From the NCBI GenBank assembly GCA_951394405.1, contig OX596334.1:4774001-4838000 (forward strand): a stretch of 64,000 nt of DNA, read 5' to 3'. The stretch comes from Coprinellus micaceus. Taxonomy: Eukaryota > Basidiomycota > Agaricomycetes > Agaricales > Psathyrellaceae. Positions within the stretch are counted from its first letter, which is position 1; each line of letters begins with the position of its first letter. Below are positions 1 through 12,924 of this stretch, piece after piece. Under the pieces are notes generated by a model. The model had not been told where the DNA came from, ran no database searches, and saw nothing but the letters and a program-made list of their open reading frames with translations. The position numbers were made by a program, and so were the translations under genes.

Positions 1-1350
1 TTACGCCTGCCCAGTATCAGTGTATTGTTTTATGTAGGTCTTTCAAAATTCACTCCCCCGGCGAATGAATCTGAGTGGAGGGTGTCTACAGTGGTATTAC
101 GTTCACAATAGCCGACGAGGAGGGATGGGTGTTGCATGCTTCCACTCGGTCCCCAGGTCGCGTCGCGCATCAGCCGCTGAGAAAGCCATGGACTCTCACC
201 AGGTTGGCATCATCGCGCTTCAGAGGTGGACCGCTTGAGGACAGTCCTCTTCAAGGCAATACGCTATACCGCCCCATCGATATCGCCCTACAATCATGCA
301 GTTCGTCGTTGCAATTCCCTAGATATACTCGGGCGCATCTGGCCTCTATACAGGAAACTACATAACTTATCATGTCACCAACCCCGCGGTGAGGACGTTT
401 CCCTCTCCCTCTCCCTGGCCATCGAATAATCGACCTCCAGGATGCTAGGTTTCCAAATCCTTCCTCGTAGCCGCGGATGGTACGACAGAAACTGCAGGCG
501 ACGCTAGCTCACCGACCCCCGCCTGGCGTCTGGAGGTATTACGATGCTTGCATGCGACGGCAAACACCGCCCATCGTCAGTCATGCCGACGCCGATCCGA
601 CCTAGAGTCTAGTTGCGCTTGCACTTTGCCTTCGTGCACTCCTCCGAGCGAGCCGGGTACTCCTCCTGGTGATGATACTATGCGTGGTACGTAGACGTCT
701 TTTACCCGCACATAGCACGAGCTGAATTGGTTCCGCGTAGGGACACCGGGTCGTTAGTGTCGTGTTCGCAGTGACCACTGACGGGCGACCTAGAGTACCC
801 GTGTGAGGCTCCCTTCAGCGTCTCTATCGATACTGGACTGCGTGTTTGGGATACAGCTGGCGACTGCCGCTGTGCTCACTCGCTCTTGAGCTGGGGTACG
901 GATCCCTGTTATTGCGCCTGGGGCGGAGAGCCCATACCATTCACCATTATTGACTTGCGTCGCGACAATTCGGGTCTACGTAGGATTTGCGACCTCTGCC
1001 CGTTCGCCCTTCCCGGCTGGTGTGTATCGTATGAAGTTTTGGTGACGCATACTGGACTAATATACCTCATAGTCACCTTGATGTTAGCTATCGCCGTGCT
1101 GGCTCATGTGTTGGAATTGCAATGCTTACTACCTCGCGCTGAAGTATTAGCCAAACACATGCGATCTCTCCGATTCGCCGGCTAGGGTATGGCATGCTAA
1201 CCTGCGCTCATTACTTTACCCGTCCTGGAGGTATGTTCACCTTCATGAAACGTAAACAACTCGTCGGTCACCCAGCGTATATGTAAGTCATCTCCCTCTC
1301 ATTCTCTCTGGAGGTGCGCCTGAGCATTTCCTCCCAGCGCGAAGCAGACA
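1..1350. repeat. Diverged long repeat, copy A
   Basis: This stretch aligns in the same orientation with about 8599-9760. Shared landmarks in order are the opening TTACGCCTG, a GCATGC next to ACTCGGTCCCCAGGT, a CCGACGCCGATCCGACC block, GTTTGGGATAC, a TATTGACTTGCGTCG-like block and CATTTCCTCCCAGCG. Copy A has about 200 extra bases near 180-370. Short open frames here do not look coding and are not shared between copies. It is most likely an old duplication or a decayed transposon. From 1351 to 2674 I see no gene, only a short GAGACCA tandem near 1660-1683. Confidence 0.5.
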
Positions 1351-2674
1351 CGACCCTCGAGTCAAATTCTATCCTCCTTCCCACACCTTCCAACGTCCCA
1401 TACGATACCCAACATGCAGGAAGTCGATTCCCTGGACAGGGGGATTACATATGAAGTTGTCAACTTCATTCTCCTTCGACCCGCTCCCTACCCTCCCTTC
1501 GTCCCTCCAAACCCATCATCTCCACCCCCCTCTCATCGATCAACAAAGGTTGGGTCACTGGGGATTCGAGGGGTAAGATGCGCACCGGGGGAGGCTTATG
1601 TACATTGATCCTCTACGCTTTGGATTTGCTCGGTTCGGGTGTTTATGCGCGCTGGTATCCAGAGACCAGAGACCAGAGACCAGGAGGGTTAACGCTCAGC
1701 GGGGTGTTGCGGGGATGCATGCATGCATGAATGTCGTCTACGCACATGCACAACTCTGATTCGCGGTTCCGCTGCTTCTACAGTAACCGAAGCCGGTCAC
1801 CGACGGTCATCCTCGTACGAACTCCCCGTGACGGTTTTGATCATGATGGATATGTACTGGAGCGCCGGCGGGGCGTGTCTCGAATTCTTTTGCTCCCCGT
1901 AGAATTTTACGGGCGTTCCTAAGGGCGTACGGTGGTGATCGTCCAAGATTTCTCTGTGTGCGTGGTTCGGCGTCGGGACGCTGACTCTGTGGATGTCGTG
2001 ACGCGTTGGGTCTCTCTGTGTGGGATTCAGATGGGGGTGGTTGGTAGTGGATGCTGAGTACTGTAGGTGATGCGAGGGCCGGAGGTTGGGAGAGGGGGTT
2101 GGATATCGCGACGAAGCGCTGGGGCCTACCGTTGGAAGCTAGTGGGGTTTTACTTGGGTGTTCTCTGTTCGACACGCGTACTACACTTTGCGTTGTGTGT
2201 TGGTCGACGACTATCGCTTAAGGCATTTCCCTGCTTTGCTCGTAATAGGCGAATCGGAGGGTTGTGCGTAGTTTACGCCGATGATTACAATTCATATTTT
2301 TCAAAATAAGCTGTTTAGTCACGTAGACTATGGGATATTCCCAAGTTTGACGTGTAGAACGCACAACAGGGGCGCCTCTCAAAGTCGAGAAATTCGGGGC
2401 TCGTCGAGCACATAATAACATTCTGAGTCGCTTTAAGACGCTGCGCGTTCAGCAGCGCATTATAGTACACCACTATTCAACCTGAACATATAATCTAGCT
2501 CACGGGACTAGCAAAGTCCGGGTTGGCCTACGCCAGCTGCTGGCACGACACAGCGAGTCAGTGCGCTACCCCTGGGAACTATTACTGACGGTCGCATAAC
2601 TATTACCGTGACCAGTAAACATGTTGTGATTGTATGTAGAAGCGTCCATAAGCATCCTGCGGTTGAGCTTCACC

Positions 2675-4758
2675 TTAGCGGCGGCGGCGGCGCTCCGCAC
2701 TTTCAAAGGCGTCGAAAGCAGGGCAAAGGCTGTCCCAGGAAGCTGTGGAGCGGGTAAGCTACATTCAGCTCGCAGTTGAGGGCATTCGTGGTACTCACTG
2801 GGTGGGTCAGAACTTGCGATTTCGGAGATGCTTTCGGCGAACACGACGGAGAGGCCGCTGGGGAGGGCGGAGAATAGTCAGGTCAACATTTCCCACGGCA
2901 CGAAAGGAGATCAGAGACGACGTACGCGACAAGATGCCAGTCAATATGGCAATGCATAATCCAAGGACCAGCGTTATCAGTCTGGAATCGAATCGTAACG
3001 TTGTCCGTAGCAGCGCCAACGCTGACCACATCGCGTTGAACAGGGTTCACGTAGTTGTAGTCGCTGCTTCCAGCACTGCGAACGACACTGAAGACATGAC
3101 CGTGCAAGTGAATGGGGTGCTGAGAGGTCGAAGCGATTCAGTACGCACACCGAGGACTGAGGTACGTGAAGAACTTACAGGGCTTCCGACCGAACCACCA
3201 GGGATTGAGAGCTCGATGACGCTATTGAGGGGGAGTTCGTAGATGGAGCTCGCGGGAAGGAGGTCTTGAGCGGCGCTGGCACCGCTGAGAATTTGGAGCA
3301 GAACGGGAACAGAGGGCTCGGAGAACGTGGCTCCATTGACTTGGAATGTGAGCGAGGTGAAGTCGAAGCCCAACTCGAGGTTCAGGTTGACGTCGGCGGC
3401 TCCTAAGGTCGGGGTTCCAGGTGCGGCGGCGTTGGTGAGGGGATGAAGGTTAGATTCGACCAATGGGTTGCTATTGGGCTCCTGAGACGTGGTGGGGTCC
3501 TCTTCAGCGGCGCCGACGTAGCGCAAGATCGCGGAGTTGAGGCCTCCATCAAACCCAGTCGTGCCGACGTTGGGGTTAGCGCGAACCCAGTAGTTGCTTG
3601 GATCCTGAGTGGCCTCGAGGACGAATGAGTAGCGTTGGCCGGCGAAGATCTGGATGCTGTCGACGGCGAGAGGTTCAGTGTTGACGCCATCTACCTCGAT
3701 GATTGTCTATCAAGAGGTCAGCACTAATGAAAACGAGACATCGTTCCGGCGGGAGTACTCACCATGGTATGACCATCGATGGAAAAGGTGAAGTTGGGAT
3801 CGCAGGAGGTCGAAACAAGACGGAAACGGTAGCGCGCCCCGCTGTTGACCGTGATTACGGACAACGGAGCCAGCGGGCCACTAAGATAGCGACCCTTGCC
3901 GTTGATGAGGGTAGAGTCGGGGGTGGGCACAAGTCCGGCAGATGGAGCAGGGGTGTGGTACCAGTCGGAGAGGGTGATGATAGTGGCCTCGTTATCGACG
4001 TCGTACCTAATTGTGATGAGATTAATAGAGCGATCATAAGGCTACGCCAGCGATGGAGTACTCACAAGCTGAGATGAGGGTCACTGGGGTCGTAGACGAC
4101 CATCGCGCCTCGAAGGCCATCGCAGTACTGAGAAGCTAAAACAATATAAGCTCAGGTTACATGGTGTCGAGAGGAACGGTACTGACAGAAATGAGAGTGA
4201 TACCAGAACGTCCCAGCTTGGTCCGCGGCCGAGAATTCGTAGAGGAACGAGTTGTCGGGAATTATTGGGCATTGGGTGACGCCGGAAGGCCCATCAGCCC
4301 ACGCGCTACTCTTTTGGAAGAAGCCGTGCCAATGCTGTACTCAAATGAGCTACGTTGCAAACATATACCGTGAGTATAAATATGACTTACAATGCTGGTA
4401 ACGCGTTCCATGGTCGTATCGGTGAGGCTGTCGACAACGTTCAGGCTGAAGGTAGTTCCCTGAAGAGGTTGAAGGCATGTGAGCAGATACTAGAGCGATA
4501 TACGAGAGAAACCTACCTTGTTGCCTTGAATGACTGGACCAGGGAAAGAGAGCGACTCCACAGTGTCTCCGGCAAGGACAGCACTATATCGGTTCCCGCA
4601 TTAGCCCCCACTGTACATGGTATATAAGACGGAGAAACCCACGAGCGTTCGAAACCATCCGGGGAGACGACTCCATTAGCGATATAAAGAGTGGCTGAGG
4701 GGCCTATGGCCCCCAGAGCGACACCAGCCAGCTGGGCGAGACAGACGAGTTTAAGCAT
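2675..4758 (-). CDS. Laccase (multicopper oxidase), complete, 10 exons
   Basis: Secreted phenol oxidase (p-diphenol:O2 oxidoreductase) that couples one-electron oxidation of phenolics to reduction of O2 to water. Exons: 4758-4643, 4583-4517, 4459-4391, 4334-4187, 4135-4066, 4006-3763, 3706-3179, 3119-2926, 2857-2799, 2742-2675. All have GT-AG borders and join in phase to give 520 residues, the usual fungal laccase size. A signal peptide covers about residues 1-17. All four copper motifs are present: HWHG at 85, HSH at 130 before [13 protein letters not shown] at 415, and HCHIDWHL at 470 with the T1 cysteine at 471. The axial position ten residues after that cysteine is Leu, known from low- to mid-potential enzymes. 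The protein ends in five arginines encoded by a GCG/CGC run, an unusual tail. It is divergently arranged with the small secreted gene at 5262. Confidence 0.93.
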
Positions 4759-4816
4759 TAGAGGGAGGAATTGGGGTGTGAGGATTACGATGAGGAGTCG
4801 CTGACTTCCGGGCAGT

Positions 4817-4826
4817 GCTTTTATCC
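4817..4826 (-). promoter_or_regulatory. Candidate TATA box of the laccase gene
   Basis: On the minus strand this reads GGATAAAAGC, about 60 bases upstream of the laccase ATG, a normal distance for a fungal TATA element. The call rests on position and sequence only. Confidence 0.4.
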
Positions 4827-5183
4827 TCCTCCCTGAGTTCTCCCTTGACAGACGGAATCACGGTATGCTTGCCGATTACCTCGACAAATGGGGCTGTACT
4901 CCTCTCAAAGTAACGGAGTGCGACAGAGTGCGACAACGCGGCTTCGGATCGCCAGGCTGGACCGCATGTAAATCAAAGCGCAGGCGGCGGCGGGCGACTT
5001 AACGTTATAGAAGACTATTCGTGGATCTATCTTTAGACGAATCGGGGAAGTGGGATCTACGCCACTGCGCGAAAAAGGCTCGTGAATGACTTAGGTAGTC
5101 AAGGAGGCCAGACGTGAGGCAGTTTCTGTAGTCCTACCGCCGATCGAATCAGACCCTGGGAACTTCAATCGCCGTGGGGCAGC

Positions 5184-5193
5184 GGATATATAC
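5184..5193 (+). promoter_or_regulatory. Candidate TATA box of the small secreted gene
   Basis: GGATATATAC lies about 70 bases upstream of the ATG at 5262, in the 503-bp divergent region shared with the laccase. It is followed by a pyrimidine-rich leader that often surrounds fungal transcription starts. Confidence 0.4.
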
Positions 5194-5261
5194 TCCTGCG
5201 TAATCCGACAACGACATCCCTAACTTCTTCATCACCCCACCTCCAAATCGCACACTACGAT

Positions 5262-5639
5262 ATGCAGTTCAAGTACACTGTCCTCGCTGCCGTTGCGCTT
5301 ATTTCATCGGCTATGGTTAGTGCTCTCTCTATACCACGCCGATATCTTACTGACAAAGTCACGTCGTCTCCCGTAGCCCATCGCTCTTGGGGCTGAGGCC
5401 GTGAAAGAGGGAGACGTCTTTACCGCAACCAGGGTCATTCACACCGTCATTAAGGAGTCTCCCTTTATGGTTGATCGCACGACGACTCTCGTCTGGACGT
5501 GAGCGTTCTGAAATCGCGACGGAAGGTCTTCCACTGACAACCACATAGCGCAGGACCGGTTATCACCGAAACTGAAACACCAACTCCAATTCCCGAAACA
5601 ATTGCAAAGCCTCCCAACGCCAGGCGCTCTGCGTATTAG
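5262..5639 (+). CDS. Small secreted protein, 88 aa, three exons
   Basis: Exons 5262-5315, 5377-5498 and 5549-5639 have GT-AG borders and join in phase to 88 residues. The first exon starts with Met-Gln-Phe-Lys and a hydrophobic stretch, so a signal peptide of roughly 18-24 residues is likely. The mature part has no cysteine, an acidic Thr/Pro segment (ITETETPTP), and ends in a basic turn followed by Ser-Ala-Tyr. There is no CaaX box, which argues against a mating pheromone precursor. I do not recognise the family. It faces the laccase across a short shared promoter region, so co-regulation is possible. It is real coding by splice logic, but each exon is short. Confidence 0.6.
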
Positions 5640-8598
5640 ATAGTCCTACGGTAGAACCTTCGCAGCGCGTTGTAGTTACCGATGACAAGAGACCTCGTTG
5701 AATGGAAATGCGTCACTTATTCGATTCTCATTCAAAGTCAAATTCTTACCGTTCACCCTACACCGGGGTCTGAAAGCGCTTCTCCTGGGTTATTACTATC
5801 GAAAATCTGGTTGGAACCGGTGCACAGTCCAAACCACAGCGCGATGGACGCGCAAAGCCTCTCGGAGCCGAAGGCGCTTAGGACACGAGAAGGGCAAACA
5901 ACCCCGCACACGACAGGAACCAGAGGTATCTGCCCCCCCAATACTTCCGGGGCCCCCGCAAATCCTGCACAGATCCGATCAGAGGCGGTTGCAGAAGACT
6001 GCTTCGACCCGCAGCAAGAGAGGCGCAGCATGTCAGAGTATGTCACTGGGGCGGCGCGGATTCGAAGTCGCGATCGTCCCTTGCTACCGTGAGCGTCGTG
6101 GTGAACCGGTAGACCGCATCATGCAGAATATTTGGAGAGAGAGCGAATAGCTGATGGTGTGATGCTATGTCCCGAAGATGACGGGGACAAGCCGACGACG
6201 AAGATACGCAGTAACAAGGCGGGAAGAAGATGCACTCTCGCATATCAGATAGGGTGGTAACACTCTCTTTCTCTGCTCGGAACCCTCTCGGGGGTCACAT
6301 TCTCGGACTCGGGTTTAGGATGCGAAGGCATCGGCAAGACGACATGAAGCCGCAGCTATAACCTGTAGTCGCCGATTGTCGCTCAGGTCACGTCCCATGG
6401 CGATGATGTGAGATATAAAGCCCCCGATTCACGGCTACCAGCGCCCAATGCGCAGTCAACCTAACCAGCGTCTTGCGTAAAGCGAGCCCTGCGGACCCTC
6501 AGGAGTTCTTACAGCTGTGTACAAGGATAAAAATTTGTATCCAGACGACTGTCGAACGTCCTGGATTGCTTCTTAATCACGGGGGTCATCGAGGGGGCTA
6601 CCCGTATCTCCGCAGTTCAGGTGACAGGGGCGAGAAGCAGAGGCAGTATAGCGGTAGTTTGGCCTTACCGATGCTCGGTACTGGAGTACAACGATACGGG
6701 ACGCGTTACAGGACTTGTGGTGAAGCCGGAGCTTCCATCAGAACCCGTCAGACCGCAGGATGGTATGGCCCCGATGCTCGAAGTGTCTTCTAGAGGGCGG
6801 GAATCGAGCAGCCTGGAGCACGAGACGCCGGTCAAATGAATGTCCCCCCGACAGATAGGAAGATTTCAACGACGAAAATGCTGTAATCTTTGTCAGAGGG
6901 GAGGAACAGGTAGCTGGAAGCGCAACCCGCTCTACCCACGGGAATTCATATCCGCGCTGTTCGATTATCGGATGGCTGGCCTGTGCTATGGGAAACGCCA
7001 GAGGGAAAGATGGGCCTTGAAGTGAAATTTTTATGGTCGTACTGACTGCCCATCCCCCCGGAAGTGTAGGCTCCACCTACGACTGGGTTGCTGGGCGCTT
7101 GACAATCGGGTTGGGCGCCTAAAGCCGTTAGGTCGGGGTTAGTAATCAAACTCCACCATCACTCCGGGGAGTCTGGACTCTGGGCCCAAGCCGAATTGTT
7201 GATCGCGCTAATACATATGGCGGCCCCCACTGGACAATGCGGTATTCAGGCTTGGTTTGGGTGATTTTGAGCTCCAAGGGCTAGGAATTCGAGTTTGGCC
7301 CAGCGGATATGCGAAACTTGAGTTTCGTCACTTCAAACTCGCATTTCGATTTGATCTTCGTCACTCCGGGAAAAGCCGAGAAGCGTCGGCCTTGCTGTTT
7401 TGGGCGCTTGCGAACTTGCCCCTTGCCTGGTTCCTCCTGACGATGAACGTCACCAGGCGGGCACCCTTATCGATTGTTCATTAGGGACTTTGCAGGAAGT
7501 ACTTCTAGGAAGTCACCTTTCGTCAGTGCGGCCGACATGCAGTTCTTTCTGACGACCAAAGGAATTCTTTATCATTACCGCCGACGGCCCTCGGGCGGCG
7601 TTCGCCACGACGGTGGACGGTGGAGGTTCGAGGGGGACTTTCACCACATCATATTTCATTTGTCATACCCTCAGAATGTTCACTCATTCGGTAGCCTCGC
7701 ACTTATAGGCCAGACAAGCGGTAACAGACTAATTGGTGTTGATGCTCCATGGCATTCCGCCACCCACACGGCTTCTGGCCCCAGCTCACCGTTCGGCGAA
7801 GCCTGGCATGCATCCACAGGCGGAGATGGGGGGCGGGGGACTTGGTTCGGCAGTGCCCGCTGTCAAATGAGGGCGAAGTCACACCAGATCAAATCGAAAT
7901 GGCTGGGTTCAAACCCAGATGATTTTGTCCAGTGACGCCCTTCATAAATACAGCTCCGCCGAAACCCCGCGCTGAGCAACGTCACCGTCGTTGTGGCTTT
8001 TAGCCTTCGTTGGCTTTGACTCGTCACCACGATTTCTATCAGGTCAATTCACCCCCTCTATCGGACCCTCGGCTCTCGAGTCTCGAGCCTTTCGGGGTAC
8101 AGCCCATGGCGCTCGTAAGCGTCAAAGACTGAGAAACGGTCTGGCGGGGAGAAGTTCCCTTCTCCAGGTCCTGCTTCGAATAGCGAGGCCTCTTGCTCTC
8201 CACACTATCTGGGTACTTTCGGGCCATCGAGTGCACGGCCTCTTTTGGATTTGTCGGGGTATCTCTGACCTGGGCCCTGGGGATGGCGGTATTTTCACTG
8301 GCCATTCGCTAGCTTCTATATGAGCCTTGGCCGGGGAATGGAAGAGATTGCACTTGGTTCAAGGGAGCCCTCTCAAGGGAGAAGATAAGAATTCGAGTGG
8401 AAAGGTGACCCGGCACATCCTTCCTCTGCCCAAAGCTCCAGTATTTCATTCGCCCAGACTGGGACTAAAGCCCTTACGGAGGAGAAAGTGAGTACCTCTT
8501 TGAATTCTGTAATCCTCGATTCACCGACTGACCACCCCACAGTGCGTGCCAAGTGCGCACGTGTTTCACGCTCAATTTCCTTCGAGGGTCGTACGACT
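5640..8598. other. No gene recognised
   Basis: Short open frames occur on both strands, but none has a recognisable motif, a consistent splice pattern or a hydrophobic leader. Around 7310-7350 a small inverted arrangement of GCGAAACTTGAGTTTCG-like sequence is visible. The region may be decayed transposon sequence. Confidence 0.4.
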
Positions 8599-9760
8599 TA
8601 CGCCTGTGTATCGTCTTTACCTAAGTTCTTTCGAAATTCACCTCTCAACCCTTAGGGAACAGATCTGACTCGGGTCTCTCCAGTTTTACTATATACCACA
8701 TTCTCACAGCAATCGACGATCTTTCTGAAACGCCGGTGGTGTCGCATGCGTTCACTCGGTCCCCAGGTACCCAGGTAACCCTCTCCATCTCCATCTCCCT
8801 CGCCCTGGTCACCGAATACCCGACCCCCATAGTGTTTGTTAGGCCCGCAAATCCTTACTTGCAACCGCGTATGGTTAGTACGCGGACCCATAGGTCCATA
8901 TCCTACCGAAACCCCAGCCGACCCTCGTTCCCAAACCCCTCAGGCCGGTCGTGTTCTGGGAGTATTGCGACGGTACGTTTCACCCATCCCCAAGATTATC
9001 TTCACTCACACTCGCCCCGACGCCGATCCGACCCAGAGTCAGACCTAGGGTACACGGGTGATGTTCACTTCATCGTCGCCAGTATAATTAGTACTTACTG
9101 ACATCATGACGTGTGGTTGGGATACGCCAGAGGCGGAGAGGTCAGACATGATACATACCATCCACCGCTATTGATTTTGATTTTGACTTGGGTCGGCACG
9201 TAGGGTTTGCGGCTGCTACTGGGTCGTGACTCGTCCGTCCCGCTTGGCGTCTGTTGGATGAGATGTCGATTGGATGAGGATGAGGACTTTTGGGTGATAC
9301 ATACTGGGCTGGTATACTTCGTGGTTAGTGGTTACCTTGGTCTTGGGGGTTGATGTGTTGACGGTTGTGAGTTGAGGGTTGCGGATTGCGGAGTGACGGG
9401 CTGGGTCGTGTGGTACGCCGTGTTGTATGCGTGCTACCTCCCACCGAGTCACCGACGGGTTACCCAATCACTTATAGACCTCACGAATTCGCCACATATT
9501 GTGTGGCACAAGGCTACCCTACGCTCATAGCTTTACCATTTATGTATTTATGTACGCCATTATCATCTCGCCTACGGTCTTGGAAGTATGGCCTCCGTGA
9601 ATAGGACTTCGTCTCGTTCTGGCCCCTGAACGATGCGTAAGCACCTGGTCAGGCACCCAGGTTATACATATGTAAGCGGCTTCCGTCTTATCCTCGTTGC
9701 ACGCGCGTGCTTGAACGTTCCATTCATTTCCTCCCAGCGTCGTCCTCGCGTGAGTCATGT
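8599..9760. repeat. Diverged long repeat, copy B
   Basis: Second copy of the repeat seen at 1-1350, same orientation, sharing the ordered landmarks listed there, including the ACTCGGTCCCCAGGT and CATTTCCTCCCAGCG blocks. Many substitutions and small indels separate the copies, so the duplication is old. The two copies flank the laccase and small secreted gene. No coding function is supported. From 9761 to 10439 I see only the upstream region of the next gene. Confidence 0.5.
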
Positions 9761-10439
9761 CGCGTTTACGCGTGTGATGACCCTGAACCGAAGCTGGAAC
9801 CATCCTCTGAATCAGGTCATATTCCATCGTCGTTCCGGTACCCGTCCAATGCACCGTGCTTAACATGCACAGGCGAGTATATGGGATCTCGCCCTCGAGC
9901 TACTCCCATTACTTTCTGCTCTGGGTGAGACGGCGCCAATTCAGGCAGGTGTTCTGCTAGTGGGAGAGGGTTTCGCCTACTAAGTACTGCCCGATCTGCA
10001 TACTCACGATCTCTCTCGATACGATCATATTCTCCTCCGGCTACGTCCTGGGATAACCCGTGGCATCACTAGTTCGTTCCATGCATCGAGTTCGGAATCC
10101 ACACTCATCATCCCCGGGTCTTTACCCCTGTCTGCCAAACGCGTCAGACGCGTCGCGTCTCGGAGGCAATAGCTCGGTCGATCAGACACGTGGGCGTCCC
10201 AAATGGGTCACGTCGTTCCACGTTGGCAGTGACGCCAACGCCGCCAAAAGCAGCTCTCTCCACCTCCCCTTCCCCTTCCCCGCCCTGCTCAGTACCGCAG
10301 AGCCCGTCTCACTCACCATCTTATCTTTATCCCGCTCCACTCACTTTATCCCGCATTCCGTCCTACTCGGTACGCCTCGATCCGCACTCCCCGTCTTTCA
10401 CTCACTCACTCACACTCCTTCCTCCAGCCCCACCCAAAA

Positions 10440-12516
10440 ATGTCACCCACCGCGCCCCCCTCCGCCTCCTCATCCTACCTCTCCGCCGAATTCGCAGTCA
10501 CACTCGCCGTCGTCGCCGCAGGGATCGGGTACGGCTACTTTGCGCGGAGCCAGCAGCATCACCAAGCCGCGGGTGGGGGTGCGTCGTCGGCCAGCGGAGA
10601 CCGGAAACCACCCATAGGTCAACCTTCAGTGTCTTCGTCAGCGAAGGCGGGTGCGGGTGCGGCATCCAAGAAGAAGAAGGCAGCAGGCAAGCAGAGCGCG
10701 AAAGCGGCGGAGTCGACTCCACAACCCCAAGTCGTACCGTTCCCCGCTGTGTTGTCGGTATCCACAACCTCGAGCATTCCCGGAGGGTTCGGCGGTGCTG
10801 AGGAGGGTGAGAGCGACGTCGCCGCCGTCCCGCAGTCCAAGTCGACGAAGGGGAAGAAGAAGAAGGCGCAAGCCAAGCCAGTCCCGACGCCCGGTGTCGA
10901 GACCCCCCGGCCTCCTCACATCCCCGACTCCACCTCCGCCCCTGCGTTGCAGCAGGAGAGCGATGCGGATGCGGATACGTCGTCGGCCCCGTTGCCCACG
11001 GCGAGCCAGGCGCAGTCGAAGAAGAGGAAGAATAAGGGGAAGAAGGCGAGTGCTGAGCAGGCGGCTGGGGACCAGCAGACGGGAGGCCATGCGCTGGAGG
11101 AGTCGATGCTCGGCATCGAGACTGACTCATCGTGGACGCACGTCGCTCCCAAATCGAAGGGGAGTGGTAAGGGAAAGCCCACCCTCGATACCGGTACGTC
11201 CCACCCCCTTCCTAATACCCCTGCACCGGAATCCCTGGAACGTCACCCGACTTACCACCTCCCCCGCAGCAGGCTCAGCCCCGAATCCAAGCACGGGTTT
11301 AGCGCCCTCTACATCCTCCTCCTCCGCATCTGCGTCTGCGTCTGCGACCGGAGAATCCTCGCCCGTAGACGAACGCCGAGAAGGTCCCAGCGAGGGTCAT
11401 GATCAAACGGAGAAGAGGAAGACGTTCGCGGAGAAGATGCTTCCGAAGGGAAGGAAGACTGGTGTCGAAGAGTGCGTTCGTTCTTTCTTTCGTGATCTCA
11501 TGGACTGGGAATTGAGATCTAATTAATTTCTTCGTTCACGTTTGTTATCCTACCTACCCCGCTCGGCGCCTATCTCACTTTACGCTCAACCCCCAACCTC
11601 GACGTATCCCGCCGCCCAACCACGCCACACCCGGTCCGTCGACACCGCGGCCGCAATCCACGTATGCTCCTCACCCACCCCCCGTGTCTCCCACCCCGCC
11701 CGCGGAACCGCGATTCCCTCCCCCCCCTCTCCCCACCGGGTCACCCTTACCCTTATCCTTACCCGCAGCCTCCTCGAAACCCCCGACCACCCCACGCTCG
11801 CGCGGGTCATGCGCATCGCGCCGCCCCCGGGGGAGAAGCCCGTGGAGGGGTACTCGTGGGGGGACTACGAGGACGTGAGCGGGGGGGACGCTGGGAAGGA
11901 GGAGGGGGAGGGGGAGGGGGAAGGCGGGTGGGGGGTTGTGAAGGGCAGGAAGTCGAGTATGTGGTTATTTCGTATAGCTATATCTATACCTATGCATTCC
12001 GCCTGTCAAGTGGCTAACCAACAGCCCCTTTGGCTTTGACCCTATAGACCGTCCGACCACCGCCGCCTCAACACCCTCATCGTCCTCCATCCGGCCCCCA
12101 GGCGCCTCGACCTCTGGCCATGGAGAGAAACTGAGCAAGACGCAGAGGAAGAACCAGAAGCGGAAGGCTGAGTTGAAGGACGCGAAGGCGGGGCTGGATC
12201 GGGAGCAGGAGGCGAGGCGGGCGAGGTATTTGAGGGAGGTGGAGAGGGAGAGGGGGAGGGAGAGGGGGAGGGTTGGTGAGCAGGTGCAGGTGCGTTGTGG
12301 TGGTTTGTTCTTTTAAATTTGCGTTGTGTTCGTTCTTCTGAACTTGCGTTGTTGTGTTTGTTCTTTTAAATTTGCACTTGCGTTGTGCATGTGCGAGAGG
12401 GAGGATGTGAGCTGACACATGCATGTTTTGCGGTACAGAGTCGGAATACGAAGGGAGGGAAGGTGGGGGGAGGGATGAGCGCGGTTGTGGAGGATGGGAG
12501 GTTGGTTTGGGAGTAG
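10440..12516 (+). CDS. Conserved lysine-rich membrane-anchored protein, 487 aa
   Basis: Exons 10440-11193, 11270-11471, 11769-11956, 12048-12289 and 12439-12516 join in phase to 487 residues. A transmembrane segment lies near residues 12-34, directly after a short Ser/Pro start. A long low-complexity Lys/Ala/Ser-rich stretch with KKKK clusters follows. The central part reads ETPDHPTLARVMR, then a GYSWGDYEDV acidic segment and GGWGVVKGR. A basic coiled region KLSKTQRKNQKRKAELKDAK follows, and the protein ends in VVEDGRLVWE. From memory I believe the ETP..PTL..VMR, SWGDYEDV and GGWGVVK blocks recur in basidiomycete proteins of unknown function. An N-terminal anchor with a basic cytosolic body would suit an ER or nuclear-envelope protein, but this is inference. 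The second intron (297 nt) is unusually long for this locus. Confidence 0.75.
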
Positions 12517-12924
12517 GTGTAGGTGGGTTTTTTGGGGGAGGGGAGGAGGGGGGATGGCGGTTGTGTTTGGTGGGAAGGATGGAGGAGGGAAGGATGAAGG
12601 ATGGGCGTGTGGTGGGGTGAAGAGTTTGTGCAGGGAGGGACAGTAAATGCAATAATTGGATACGTATACCCACTAATGTTTTTATCCTGTTATTCTTTTA
12701 TTCATACTCGTATTCCACGTTGAGTCTAACGTTCGGTGAGCCCTGCGGCCGTGAAAGAGGTTCTGTCGAACGACCAAGTCCGTCCGAGTCCGTGGGTTTG
12801 TCTTCTTCCATCTCCATGACCCGCCTCAGGTGAGCGTCCCACTGCCCAGACTCACCCAAACTGGATCTACTCTTGTCCAGGCGCAATCGGTCCATTAGAT
12901 CCCGAACCCGCCATTGCCAAGGTC

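Noticed and set aside
5262..5639. Mating-pheromone precursor identity for the small gene
   Set aside because: The C-terminus lacks a CaaX box and the N-terminus is a signal peptide, unlike farnesylated pheromone precursors.
10498..11526. Several long overlapping frames across the lysine-rich gene
   Set aside because: They are Arg/Ser/Pro-rich shadows of a GC-rich low-complexity coding exon; only the 10440 frame connects through all introns to conserved downstream blocks.
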